Below the pieces are notes generated by a model. The model worked only from the letters and a program-made list of their open reading frames with translations, searched no databases and was not told the origin of the DNA. From contig NC_044278.2 in NCBI RefSeq assembly GCF_004027225.2, forward strand, positions 81,108,923-81,172,922: 64,000 bases of DNA. The letters run 5' to 3'. The position numbers and the translations under genes were made by a program. This DNA comes from Strigops habroptila. Taxonomy: Eukaryota > Chordata > Aves > Psittaciformes > Psittacidae. Position 1 is the first letter of the stretch; each line of letters opens with the position of its first letter. Shown here in pieces: positions 36,881 through 51,100 of this stretch.

Positions 36881-39800
36881 CTAAGGAAAAAGAAGATATT
36901 AACTACATCAAAAAATTGCATATTTTAAAGGGTGCTATTGCATGAAAATGTGTTTGACTAGCTCAAGCATGGGAATTCCATTCATAAAAGTATTATGGTA
37001 TTATTTCTTTGTGCCCCCGTGGGGTTTTTTTGTAAGTTGGAAATAAATTTATCTGATTAGACTAGATACTATGTTTTAAAGATGCATAAGTTTACAAGAA
37101 AGTACTGATTGGGTATGGGGTTTTGACTTTATGTGCAGAATGCTTATTAGGAGTATAAAAAGGATCAGATATTTTCAGGAATAGGTTGAGTCATCAGCAA
37201 TGTTTTGTAGTCCACATCATTAACAAAAATGCTTCTTGAGAGTCTTTGAGGAGCTCTAAAGCTTGTATATTTGTTGATCGCCCAGTTATAGCTGGGCTGG
37301 CACAACAATGACGGTTATTGCACAGAACTACATTATTGTGCTAATATCTATATACCTAAGAGCTTAGAAGTGATGATTCTTTCCAAGCTTTTTTCTGAAG
37401 GCCTGTCAGGTGTTCTTGGACAAGTCTAGCTGACTTTGGGGAGTTGGCTCACGTATATGAATCTTCCAGAAATTGGCTGCAAGCTCAGGATTTGACTGGG
37501 AGGGTTAATCTGAAGAGCACCATAGTTGGGTCTTGTTTCCACATGAAAGCTTTCTGTAAATTCTCATTTTTACCAAGACCGTTACGAATGTTCTTTTATT
37601 TATTTGTTAGCTGGTTTGAAATGTGCTTTAATAGGAAAGTATTTAGGATGTCACCTATCCCCTTCCAGCAGGCATGTTTCAATTTACTATAAAGTATCAA
37701 CTTAAAATAACAGCAAAATATTCTAAGTAGAAGCTGTTAATTGTTTTGCCACAAACTGAGGCACTCAAGAACCCGTTACTAGATCTTTCTTCCAAATACT
37801 TTTTTCAGTAGATTGCAGTTTTATGTGACCCTCTGATAACTTTCGGGTCTGTTGGAAAAGGCAGTTTTATTAGAGATATGGTGTAGATCTTAACAGTGAA
37901 TGCACTGCTCTTTCACAAAGTCCATTTGTTGATTGCAGGAACCCCTGTAGATGTCAGAAGGGTCAAAAAGTCTGTAGAAAATAACCTGGGGACAGTTTCT
38001 TGTATACTTACTATTTTTGCCAAATGCTACAAGTATTTTGTATTATACACTTATGTCCTTAACTGCTTCAAGAGGTTTTCTGAGCTACATGTTACTATAG
38101 ATTCTGAATGTTTTACAAAAGCATTGTTAAATTTATTTTCACATCTGTGAGAGAAGGGAAGACGTGTGTTAATTTGGATTAAAAAAAATAATTAAAATCC
38201 CAGGAAGAAGTTTTTAACTGGATAGAAATAGCTGTAACTTCCCAGCCTTCCAGCTCATCAGACTCCTTAAATCAGTCACTCGGACCTTGAGAAGCACACA
38301 AAGCATTGGACTCTTAAGCAGAAGTTTAAGCACTTTGCCTAGCACCATGGGAGATCACAATGGGGGAAGAAGAGTGACTATCCCGTTTGCTGTAGTTTAT
38401 CTTCTGTAACTACAAATTCATCCCCCTTTTCGGGTTCCTGTTCTTCAGGTGTGTATAAATGGAGCAGGCGGACTGTCTTCCGCTGCAGTTTTGGTTTGTT
38501 CTCAGATAATGTCCTTCTTTGGTGCGAATGATCCGGGGTCTTGTGACGGAAAAAGCATCAGTCTTTAACCTCAAAAGTTATCAAGGACATCACTGTATCC
38601 ACTGCAAATTTCTCTCCCTTTTGAGCTAATTGGATAATTGATGGCAATAGAAGACTTATCCTCCAGTGCTAATGAAAAAAGAAACAAAAAGTGTCATTTT
38701 TTTCTCAGGCATTTACTGAGAGAAAACATTTTGGATGCTGCGGTGAGAATTATAGTGGGTACTAAATTCTGCATTCTGTTTTCAGCTCCTCTTTGCCTAA
38801 GGCCATTTGTTTGCAGCTGCAGCTCCTTCCCAGTTTGCAGGCTGCTGCCACTGTGCTCGTTTGCATGCAACGTGACTCTCATTTCTTGGGTCTTTCTCTG
38901 ATCTGTGTGTTTTGGCAGTCTTTTTGTATTGGCAGTCCCTGGTTTGATACAGGTCCTCACCAATATCTTGTTTGCTTTTACCTCCTTCTGTCATGTGTTT
39001 GGCTGCAGTCCCTGTTACTCTTTTAGCTCCCTCTACAGTTCTCTCACTTCTTTCAATCCTCTCTGGTCCCCATCTTTCCTTCTTTCTCCTCCCTAGCTTG
39101 TCATCTGAACTCAGTCTTTCTTACCCACTCCTGAATTTATGGGCTCTAGCATATTGTGAATCTACTGTGATCTGTATTTGCAGGCAGAAATTACTAAACG
39201 GTGGATGAAAGTGCTTTCAGGGCCTGGTTAGCATCCAGCGAATCTGACCACTCATGTTTATTACTGAATGTATGCCAATATTTTGCAGGGATTTATAATT
39301 TGGATAGATTTTTGTGGAGACAAGAATTGCAAATTTTTTTTATATATATATACATATATATATATGGTTTGGTTTTTTTTACAGGAGCCAAAACCCAAGA
39401 AAAAGTGTTTTTGTTTCTTAGCAGTGACTGAACTATTTCGAAGATGTCAGTTCAGAAAGCTTGGCAAAGTTGTGATCTAAAACCTGAGTCTTGTGGTATG
39501 GACTATTGGCTCACGTGAGCAGGAGACTCTCATTCCAGGAGACACATGTCATTTTTATTTTAAAAGTGTTGCTTGGGAAAAGAACAATCCAAGGTGATGC
39601 TCTTCTATGGAAGAATGGACATAATTTTAAATTGTCAAATGTGTCAACAAGTTTTTCCATACAGATTTCTGGGCTAGGGGTGTTGGGAGGTGTCTTTTTC
39701 CATAAAACATTTTCATCTCTGAAGTGATGAGAATTTTACCAGAAATGTGGGGGATGGGGAAGGCATGAAGTTGAATGTGTTATGAATTAATTTAGTCTTA

Positions 39801-42800
39801 GGCACAGGTATGGGGAAATGAGCAATTATGTATGTTAAAAACACATTCAGTTTTAACTTGAGGTTATAGTAGAAGAGAACATTTTGAAAGGGATTTGGAG
39901 AAATTAAAGCCCTACTAGCTCCTGTTATTACTTTGAACTTCAGAAAAAGATTTAATCTCTAATGCAAAACTTGTGCCAATAGTCATTAGTAAATGGACAT
40001 ATCTTTCCCTGGCTCGTGCTTACAAATCTATATTACAACATGATAAATCAGTATTTGAAATTCTGCTGATCAGTAAAATCAGTCGAAAGCTTGATTCCTT
40101 CACAGAAGAATGTCTGTCCCATGGACACAGGTTAAATAGGGTGAGAATTTCAGCTCATTCTAAAATACATATATTACATGTGAAGTGGATCTCCAGAAAG
40201 AAATGATGAGAAGACAGGTAGCTTGCCTTTCTGGCATCTCACCAGAGCCCAGCTTTCTGATGCTTATTCTCGGAGCGAGAAATACAGTGGCAGTTTACCC
40301 TAATCCAGGCCAAGATGAGGTGTATTTTCCTAGGTGTGAGAAAGAGGCATGTGCTCACATCTTATGGACTATATTGCTACGTATGGCATGAAATACGGTG
40401 TGGTTGCTCCCTGTGTTTGAATACGAAGGTGGAAAAAATCTACCACACTGCCTTTCCCCCCCCCACAAAAGATTATTTTATTTTTTTTAATACTGAAATC
40501 CACAGATGCCTTTTGTATTTTTAAAATACAAAACACAAATTATTAAATGCAGTGGAGAGAGGGCATTTTCCTTTGAACTCACCAGAACACCAGCCCTTTG
40601 TCACCTAACGGCTGCAGCTGGTTTTGCTGTGTGAGAGTTAATGCCTGACTTCTCACACATTCAGTTTTCTGCAAGCAGCACTGTTCTACTACTGCTGAAA
40701 TAGACCTGTTCAGAAGTGTTTTTATTCATGTTTTCAACAAGAACAGTTTTTTTTTTTCCTGATGTATTTTTAAGCACCAGAGCACTCTAGTTTCCCTCCA
40801 GATGGACTTACAGGCCAGCAAGAGGAACTGGAGAGGAATCCTGGCCATTTGGGTAGGAGAGGCTCTAAAAATGGAGGTTTCTGTTCGAGATGATCTTCAG
40901 GAAGGACAGAAGATGGTGATGCAGTTAGCTGATCTTTTGCCTGCTGTCTCCTTATTTCTGAACAGATGCCAGGGAACAGAGCATTTTTTTGGCACAACAG
41001 TATTACGATTATGAAGAAGTGAACCTCAGTAGACGCAATGGTCATCCCTTGTATCTTAAGAGCAAACAGTAGAGACAAAATACTTGGATTATATATTCTG
41101 TGCAGTTGGGAGAGCTGGTGAAACCCGTATGTGTGAGGTCCAGTGCTGAGCCTGCTTCTGAAACAAGAGAGCTCTAGAGAGATGCTTTTCAGGTCAGAGT
41201 AGAACTAAGAGATAATTGCATGGCTTAGCAATAAGCGCCTCTAGCCAGGAGCATGATGATGTTCTCCTGGTGTTATGGAAAAGGTAGATGAAAATCCAAT
41301 CTATTTTCATAATATTTCAAACCAGCAAAACTGGCAAATTAGAGATGCTAGGAGATGCTGGAGTTAGTGAATCCCCTATGCAGTTCAGTAAAAGTAATTT
41401 CATTTTTAAGAGAAAGACCTTCCAGTAGCACTGAAAGTAATTTCACAGCTTAAATGAATTCAGTCATGCCTCTGTAGTAAAGAGTGCATTACTCTTTTTA
41501 TTACCATCTGTGAAAACTGTTCTTGGCTACATTTGCATTCGAAACACGATGGTTAAACTGGTCTGTGTGTAGTTGAAAGTAACTGATCTCGTTTTGAGAT
41601 GATAGTTCCCAATAAATACATCTGTTTGTCAAATATAGTTTCAGAAGGGAAATGATTACTCATTTACTAAATTTAAACATAAAAGGCAGCTTTTTGTAGC
41701 CTAAGTTTTAGTAATTGCTCTATATATGCAGCAGCTACTCTTTAGAATATGTTAACATATGTTAAGAGCAGATACGACTCTCTCTGTGAGGAACAGTCTG
41801 ACAGCTCTGAAAAGATCTCCATTTATGTAAAATTCTGTGATATCCCTTTGAGATACTGAATATTCCAAAACAATTTTTTATCACTTCTTCAGATTTCCTC
41901 AGGTTTTCAGTGATTAACACCTAGATTACCTGTTAAGACAGGGGTAATCTTTCTGCACATCGGTTTCCCTTTGAAGTTTTCAGCTATACTTATTGGTAAC
42001 GGCTGCTTGGTCTCTTTCCATTCTCAACATAGAGTAGACAAACTGTAATGATTTTTAATTGCTATCAGGTATTTCTGAATTTGAAACAATCAGTTTGGAG
42101 AGGCTGAATTTGAGGCAGAAGCAAATTTGGTGCCCTATATCCATTCAGTATTACAAACTTGTTTAATAGATTTAAAATAAACAGATTTTACTTTTAAGTG
42201 TGAGCTAAGATGCAAAGATCAAAATTCTTTGTGTACTGTGGGCTGAGGCAAATGTGCCTAACACAGGTTGAAGTCTGTTAAAATACATTAACACTTGATG
42301 GTCCACAATATTGTCCATTTATACTTTATTTTAGAATTAGGCTTTACAGAAACAGCTGATTTTACTTGATGTATGTTGTTAACATGCCTTTTATCTCAAA
42401 TGGAGTTTATCATGTGCCTTTAGAGATAACTAGCTGAGTTGCACTTGAAAATAATTTAAAAATATCTAACCTATCTAGATGCAAACATTTTAAATTCAGA
42501 AATAAGCTGAAGTATAACTGTCTCAGAGAGGGCATCATGGAGTCTGACTTCTTTTTGACATAATGCTGCAAAGAGTGAGCACTGTATTAAAAAAACCCCA
42601 TACCAACACACCAAAATACAAACTGAATGGAGGACAGTCCCCCAGGATGGAACTGTGCCATGGAGCATGTCCCTTTATGTCAGGATGGCTCAGCAAATTG
42701 TCCTGCATCCATATCTTCACTCTTTCAGCAAGAATCTTGCCATTGATTTGGAACAAAAAATGCCATGAGTCTCATTTCTGGATTCTTACATATACATACA

Positions 42801-44477
42801 TGCCTCTGCTGTGGTATATAGAGAGGAGATATTTCATTCATTAAGATTCTCTCACAATGATTATTTATTTAAGACTGAGCTGATGAGGTTTACAGACCTT
42901 TGGAACAGACTACGTGATAGGAACAGTTGAACCTTCAACAGTTATTTACCAGCACATTGTTTAAATTAGGGTTGCAATAGGAAGGAAGTTTCCACGAGAG
43001 ATTGCCTCATGTACCCAGCAGAATACCAGTCTATTTTAGTTGCTCAGTGCAAGTTTTATGTAGCTTTAATGTAAATTGAGCAAAATTGCTCAGTTTTGCA
43101 CAAATAAGCTGCACAAATTGTGCTATTATAGTTTTCAAATCAAAGGTGACAGACTTGTCTTTACAAGGAGAAATCCATAGGGATTGTTTCTGGAGGTCAG
43201 AAAAACTAGACTCTTAGTTGGTATTTCTAATACAGGAGAGACCAGTAAAGCTTTTCAGTTCATAGTTCTGCTTTACTCTTACCTATGATACAAGGTCCAG
43301 GCTCTCATCACTTCTTACATCCATTTTTTTTTTTTGGTTGGACATAGAACAGCAGAGCAGGAGAAAAGCTGTGCTGCACCCCAGAAGGCATCTCAGTCTG
43401 AAGACCAAACCTACCTCATTGCTTAAAGGGTGTCATGGAACTAACCCCCCTTGCAGTGTTAACACTGCCATGTCAGAGCTGTTAGGGTCAGAATATGTCT
43501 TTGGAAACCAGCCATACCAAAATAAATCCCTTTTCCTCAGAAATTGCTTTCTTATCAGAACATTTTTTTCTTCTGCTTTCTGCCTGTCTTTGAAAGCAGA
43601 TGTTTGGCAACCAGCCACTCCCTGATTCCCAGACTGGAAAGATCCAAACTGCACCCCAGATCTGCTGGTTAGCTGGAGCTGAGGCTGGTCCCCCAAGCAC
43701 TGGTCCTGTCCTCTGAGCATTAAGTCACAACATGAGATTTCCTGAGATGCATTTCCTTAGGCCATCACTCATATGTTATAATAGATATATATAAAAAAAG
43801 TTACATATATTCTCACTTTACAGTGGTTTGAGGTCAACCATATACCACCTTCTGTTTTAGGGTTCCTAATTGCATACAGTATATTAAGCCGTTATTAGAA
43901 ACACCAAAATACTTCTGTGGAACATAACCTCCAGGCACCATGGACAAGTACTGTGTTGTGCAAGAGCTATTTCTAATGTATTAAAGATTAACATCTATGT
44001 AGAAGGTTAGTCAGGAATAAACATCCTGTGCTAATAAAGTAAAAATCAGTCTGCATTTAATAATCAATCCTATTTTTAAGAGTTCCCAAATGAGATCTAA
44101 AGCTTGTTTTTTTTAGCCAGACATTGATCCATGGAACAGTTACGAATATATATATATATTTTTTTTTTAAAAAAGACTTGTGTTGTTACAGTGACTGACC
44201 TTTTCTGCTGTGAATTTTCATCTTCATTATAAAATAAAAAATGTAAATCTATTCTTTCACTTTTAGTCATAAGTACAGGTAAATTCAGACTGATGAAAGT
44301 ATTGATTAATCTCAAAAATATTCAGTTAATATTGCAAATATTTATTAAAGGAAGCATAAATTTGCCTCAGATCTGTTTGTTAAAAAACACTGTTGCTTTT
44401 AGTTTCGAAGTCAATGCTTTAAAGTATGAATTGTGCACTTTTTGGTTTTGAGTTTGTCATAAAATATCATAAACGCA
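36881..44477. other. Intron 1 segment, simple repeats only
   Basis: AT-rich intron. Features seen are a TA microsatellite at about 39340-39365, a short poly(C) near 40456-40464 and poly(T) runs. Frames at 38.6-39.2 kb on both strands are pyrimidine-rich artefacts. Confidence 0.5.
39340..39365. repeat. TA microsatellite
   Basis: TATATATATATACATATATATATA type tract in intron 1, flanked by T-runs. Confidence 0.85.
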
Positions 44478-44478
44478 C

Positions 44479-44580
44479 ATAGAATCATAGAATGGTTTGG
44501 GTTGGAAGAGACCTTAAACATCATCTAGCTCCAAGCCCCTGCCATGGGCAGGGACACCTTCCAGTGACCAGGTTGCTCAT
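44479..44580 (-). mobile_element. CR1 LINE 3' end, about 100 bp, minus strand
   Basis: ACATAGAATCATAGAATGG, GTTTGGGTTGGAAGAGACC, CATCATCTAGCTCCAAGCCC, CTGCCATGGGCAGGGACACC and GACCAGGTTGCTC, then unique sequence. Extremely 5'-truncated, with a good octamer end. Confidence 0.93.
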
Positions 44581-45117
44581 AAAACAATAAGGAGATGATG
44601 AGCAGTAAGAACACAAGTGATGCAATGGTGAAGAGTTTTCTCTAAAGACAACTTGAAAGCATGATCAGAAGATTTCCAAATACCTTTCAGTATTTTTTGA
44701 AGTGTCAAAGCTCAGAGATTTCACATAGTTTGTAACCAGAAGAAAAAGATCACGTATGATTGAGGAAACCATTGTCCAAGATGACTGGAGTCTGCTGAAT
44801 CTTTCTTTGGCTGAGTCTAGCATCTGACAGTAAAGAAGTCATGAGTATGCTTATTTGTGGAGTTTGCTCAAGCTGTCAGCATCTTTGCTTTATGATTAGC
44901 TACTACATGTTCTCTCTCAGTCAAAATAAGCTTCTAACTCTCAGAAGTGGGATAAGAGATTGTCATTTGTACTCCTGAGGTTTTTTGGAAGAGATTAAAT
45001 GTAACCTTGCTCCTTAGCATACATTAGAGAGGCTTTAGTGTTGGCCCAGAATGATAGGACTTGCTTTCCCTCATGTGCAGCCTCCCTTAAATGCCAGAAA
45101 GTTTTGAGTGCTTTTGT

Positions 45118-45190
45118 AATTTTTTTTGGGGGGTGTTTTTGTTTGGGTTTTTTTTTGGTTGGTTTTTTTTTTGGGGTGGGTTTTTTTTCA
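45118..45190 (+). repeat. T/G-rich low-complexity tract with G-runs
   Basis: Alternating T-runs and G-runs (GGGGGGG, GGG, GGTTGG, GGGG, GGG) with no A and no C across about 70 bases. The loops are too long and too T-rich for a confident G-quadruplex call. Confidence 0.85.
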
Positions 45191-48100
45191 TCCTCCTGGA
45201 CCCACAATCCGGGCGCTTCCAGGACCACCTTTTTCTTCACTATTTAGATGTAAAGTAACACACCAAAAACTAGTTTGCAGAAGCAAAGGGGAGTAGTAGG
45301 TACTTGGAAGTGGCCCTGGGGACATTTTCTCTGTCCAGCACCAGTGGGAGAAGAAAAAGCCATGTCAAGCGTGTGTTATGTAGCTTACTACCCCTACCTA
45401 TATTTAAATCTTCTCCTGTCACAAGCTATATGCTGCTTCTCCTTTGGAGAAATGCGAAGTATTGGTAAGGATGTTATGAGAAAAATGCCTTTGGAGAGCC
45501 ACTATGTCTTCACCTGGGGAAGGAAGGTGCAAATGTAGCATCCTTGGACTTGCTTCCCTTCAGGCTGTCTTCCAATGCAATGGCTGTCCTCATTCTATTT
45601 GAAGTTCCTAATATTTCTAGCAGTCAGCAGGCTGTTGGCCAGGGCTTTCCAGTTTGCGTAGAATATAAGCTGTTGTATTTTGATTGAAGGGGAAGGATGT
45701 CAGTTATTCAGGGCTTCCTTCAAGGATTTTCAGAAATTAAACGTCATTTAACAGTGATGTTAATTGCACAGATAAAACATCTGCATCTCAGCAAAAGCTT
45801 CTGCTAGGTATTTTGGGTATATTTCTGGACTGTTTCAGTTGCCTAACTTTCATTTTACTTGTTCAAAGGCTGTCAGAAAGATTCCCAAACTGGCTGAAGA
45901 TGTCAGCTAGATACATTGGAAGGTAGCTTGAAATTTTTAAAACCAAAATCCTATAAAATGGAGATAAATGGTGAAGATGTTTTTGCTATAGTGATTCAGT
46001 TGAAGTTATTTATACCTCATCTGCTTCTATACTTAATTATGGTGCAATTTAAGTTAGAGCTGGAATGCAGCTACAAGATGACATACAATGCTTTTAAGCA
46101 ACAGCATTGTGCTGTTCTTTCCTGGAAAAATTAGTATATTGGAGAGATTTTGCCATAGTTGACAGGCAGGATTAATTTTGACAGTAAGCTTTAAAACAGT
46201 GTGGTTGGAAAAAAAATAAGCAGATGTGCATATTTGCTGAAGAATCTGAATTTGCAGATTATTACATGTGTTATGAATTGCAAATTAAGACTGTTTGAAA
46301 GCTTCTCCACCTTCTGTGCCTTCAACTGTGTCCCTAGCCTCCATGATTTGAAAAGCTTTTCTCCTGTTAGATTAGAAAATGCTAAAAGAGTAACTCTCAG
46401 CTTTAAGTAGTTGTTTTGTAATGCAGCTCAATAGCCATAACTGAGAACAGCAAGCAACAAAAGCATGCGTTTTGCTAGTTACCTTGAAAAAGAAAGCTAG
46501 AAAAATATTTCTTTGAAAAAAGGAGAAAACTCTAACTTTTTATAAGGCTTTTATTTTAAAACAAACTTGGATGTTTGTTAGGGGGAGACTGAACTGCAGG
46601 GAGAAGCATCACGTGCTGCAAAAGAGCTGGGCGAATGGCACCAGGAACTGCCAGAAACAACTTGGGAACAGCTAGAGAAGGGAAAAACAGTTCAAGGGCT
46701 GTTCCCATCTAAGTTTGGGTACCCAGTGGCTGATTTGCTGTGGCTCTTCACAAAGAAAGCTACAGACTGAGGGAAATCCAGACTTCTCTTTGCAAGAGAT
46801 GCTAACATTCCCTAACTTAAACCATAAGCCTTGAGGGTGGTTTTATAGGTAGCTGTATTTTACCACATTATTTCACATGTTCTTGTGTTTCTGTAGGATG
46901 TGTCCCATACCTATTTTTTTTATTTTTTAAATGCTAAATAGTTAAGCACCTTCCATCTAAGGTTATTTTTCTGAGTTGAGACATCATCTTAACAGGCCTA
47001 TAAGCTTTTTGTTGTATTGTAACTACAGCAGTGCTTTACCTCACCCTAAGTTGAAAAAATCATACCAGACAGGTCTTGAATAGCAGGTGCAAAAGCAAAA
47101 TAATGAAAATGTAATTTAAGTTAACTAAGGACTTCAGCTCACAGTTGCTGAATATTTGAAAAGGCTGATTAGCATTTTCATTAGATAATGGCAACTTTGG
47201 CATAGGTTTTTCCTTGGGAGGCAGTGACTGAGAAAATTAACACCTTCATCAGCCGCCATGTTCCTCATGCACGGTCAAAACCCTTGTATGTTTTGCCATT
47301 AACTAGCCATATTCACATATTTCTATTTGAGTTGTTAGTGCAGAGCAGGTGGCCCGTTGGCCTGTTCTGCCTCATGGATCAGTAAAGTTAGCTGCATTCA
47401 ACTTGCAGGCTCTGCCCCCAGTTAACCCTGATGAAATTCCAAACAAAACTTGCAGCTACAGGGAAACATCATGCAATTTAAGGCAGAAGTTTACTGTTAG
47501 ATTTTGTCAGCTAAAAGGTACACCCTGCAAAAACCCCAAAACCAATACAGCAATCACAGTATTTTTAATTGTGCATCCAAATCTGAAGTTTGTTTTTTTT
47601 TTAGAAAAGCAGGATAGAACAAAAGATACTTTTGTTAAACATTATTATAAGGTAACGACACCTGAACTGTCTCTCTCATCTGACCTTCTGTCACATCAGT
47701 ACAGAAAGTTAATCTTTTTAAATGTAAATTTCCTTTTTCCCCACTCCCAGTTATTTATCCTCAGCTTTAAGGCTATCGACACAAAGCTGCAGATAGCAAG
47801 ACTTTGATCATCCTCAGTCTCTTACTTTACAGTGTTAGAATTAGCCTAAAAAAACATTACCTAGCAAATAAAAATATACAAGTTCTGGTTTAAAATTAAT
47901 CATCTTTTCCAAGCTAGAGTTTTATGCACACTATATCTGTGAAACTATGAACAAGCATGTGGTAGCTTAGCCTGAGATGTTTCTTCAGGTCTGTTATACC
48001 TAAATCGGGATACTATACTATCTCTCCTATTGTAGCACAGATTGCAAAGTGGTCCCAAAGTCAAGAAATAAAGTATGGGACAAGAACCTATCGATACAAG

Positions 48101-51100
48101 ATTGTATACTGTTAGTGGTAAAACTTTAAGGACTGATACGAGAGTTTACAAGAGCTAGATTTTGTAGAGTAGAGAGAAATTAAGTTTTCCTAACAAGTGT
48201 GTTACTGCAACTTTTTGCTGATAATTAAATAGAAATATTCTAGCTTGATAGTCGGATTCCTAGAATGCATTGAGATTTGGTCATTGTAATTCATGAGGTT
48301 TTGTAGCACATGAGCTACATGTGTCAAACTGAGCTGTAGGAGTAGCAGGAAGATATTTTTATGGGCAAATGAACAGTAGGAGTACCTCTAGGAGGAAATT
48401 CTTTAGACTTCTTCAAGTATAAGTAAATTCATATCCTATCGTTTAGAAGCACTTAGAATCTCACAAGACCAATTAAGGAAAGCTTAGTAATGCATATAAA
48501 TGGCATACAATATTCTAAGAATTATGAGAAGACCAGTTAAGCAAAGTTACCAGATTTTATAAAGCTGTGAAAGATAATGAAGGGACTCAAACTATTTTGT
48601 TTTAGTAGCTGTTTTAATCATGTAATTGTCCTACTTTAAGTTTTCTAATAGTTTATTAGAATGTCTCCAGAGCTGACTTGTATGATGTCTTGTTTCTTTC
48701 TCTTGCCCAGCTCCTCCCAAAAAAGTTCTTTTATAACCGATAATGTGTCAGTGTTGTATGTCTTTCATTCCCTGTATCTGTGTACTGATTTCTTTTATAC
48801 AAACTGTTTGGTTTTTTCCATGTGCGGAAGTAGCTAAATCCTGATTTTTGTGTGTTGTTAATCTCAAAAACTCCTGTGTAGAACAAATCCACAAATGTTA
48901 GTGCTTTTGTGCTTGGGATTTATATCTAAATTGTTATCACTGCAGTGAGGGACTGGAGCTACAAAAAGTGCCTATCCTGAAGCCACAGAGGTGATTTGTG
49001 TCTGCTGTGTTGGACCTCGTATTTCTCCATGTGAAAATAGCCATAGGTTTATTATGCCTTGTTTTTCTCTACTTGCCTGTGTTTTTGTACTTAGGCTGTT
49101 ATGAGACTGCTGTGGTGTTGCCTTGATAGTAAAGCTGTTTAGGATAATGATGGTAGGCTAGGCTCTTCAGAACAGCTTGCTGTGTGGGTTGTACTTGGAA
49201 TGTCTGCTGGAATGGTCCCTTTGGAGAGCAATTCTAAAATAGTTTATCCTTCAGTAGGAAACCGACTAGAATAGCTGTGTTGTTGGGACATCCATTATTT
49301 TCGGTTGGTTTTGTACTGGATAAATCTTGGATGGAGGTGAGGAGAAAGCAGAGGAGGAGTATAAAAATTATAGCATATGTATCCTCATAGATTTACAAGT
49401 TGCTTAAATACGGAGGTCACTAGGTGCTTATGCAGAGTATGTGTTTCTGTATCTGGTAGAGCTGAGAATTTCAGTGTTCAGATAAGAGAGGGGCTTAAGT
49501 CTGTTATGAACCCACTCCCATTAAACTCTGTGTGTTATGGTGGAGTCCTGTCATTCTTGGTGAGCAAGACTGCTGAAACACTTCAGTGTTAACATACTGA
49601 TACCAAGGAACATATGAAGACATCACTAGCTCTAACATTCTTGCAGGATAATGACATTATGAACAGCATGTGCCTTGGTGGTAGTGTTGTGTGTGAATTA
49701 TAGTTTTGAGTGGCGGATTTAATCTAATTACTGTGAAGCTGATAGCATTAACAGTTGCGGTCTCGCTTGCACAGCTGAACAGCTAGAGTTCGTGCTGCAT
49801 TGCAGTGGGAGCTGTGCAAGCATAAATGAAGACACGATCTTGTCCTTGAAGAGCTTCCTGTTTGAATTGACATACATCCTGCTAAAGCATCTGCTCTGGG
49901 AAGTGGTTCTTGACTCCAGCACCCAACAGATGGGAGTCTTGTGTTTGAGCTTGCCCCGCTAGCTCCCTCAGAGCATACTGGCTCTGTCCACACTGCCTGG
50001 CATCTGCTTGGGGTTTTATCTGGGTCTCTTGTAGAGCAGTCACAGCGCCTCTGAGGATAGGTAGGCACTTTGTGTAGTTCAAAGTGCTTCAAACATGAGG
50101 TTGGAGTTGGCAGCCATAGGACTGAAATAATGGGATTGTGCTGAAGTGATCATATTGTGTCCTGGGAGCTGGCTGAAGGGAGGGTAGGGAGTAATTGAGT
50201 GTAGAAAGCAGCACTTGAGGGTAAGTCTTGGAGGTACAAGGAGATAAAGCTGCACTGTTTTCCCGTGTTGTAAAGGTGCTCTTCAGCAGATAATACTTGG
50301 CTTTGTGTTTGAGCAAACCAGCTGGGTAAGATGATGAGAGCCAACATGGAGCTTGGGAGTGAGTCTGTATGCACAGGAGGAGCGAGCAGGGCTTTGGACT
50401 GAAATTGGAAGCAAGTTGGGAGGCTGAAAGGCATTTAATAGCTTTCTCAAGGGACTTTATTTGGGTGGCCTTAAAAGCACCAGTGAAAATACTTGACCAG
50501 CTACTTATCCACTGTAAACAAGAAAAAGCTGCTAAATGATATGAAGAAGTAAACTGATGAGGAGGTTTGGGTTTTTTTGAAGGAAAGTAGGTGTGAGGAG
50601 ACCTTTTTGACTGACTTCTGCATTACTCTAGAGGAATTTAAAGGCAGTTGTAGCCGTTCAGACTGGTCGTATGAGAAGAAAAGGATTGAATTAGTCACAG
50701 AAAAGTTTCTGGGTGGGTGAGGAGAGCTTCAAGTGAAGCTAGATGTTGGGAACCTGGTCACATCTAACAGTAATTGCATCAACTTACCTACATAAATGAA
50801 ATAGTCTTAACTGATGAAGAGGCAGTTTCCTTCTCAATGAAGAAGGAGCTCATGCAGAGAACAAATGGGTGATGCTGGACCATCTTTGTAGTTCCGATGA
50901 ATGTGGGAGTCTCAGCATCCATTTTTCTAGCTCATTTCCTTTCCGTTTACACACGAAATAAGACATTAAAAACTTGTTCATTTTATTGGTGCAAAATAGG
51001 ACATTCGTGAATCATTGTTTATATTTAGCAGAACACAACTTTAAGTAACACGAATTGGCTATTCCTAAAGAAAATTTATGTATCCATTTGTAAAGTTATA

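Noticed and set aside
47349-47807. 152-codon frame in TBC1D4 intron 1
   Set aside because: No motif, no good splice or promoter context, and frames of this length are expected a few times by chance in 64 kb read in six frames.
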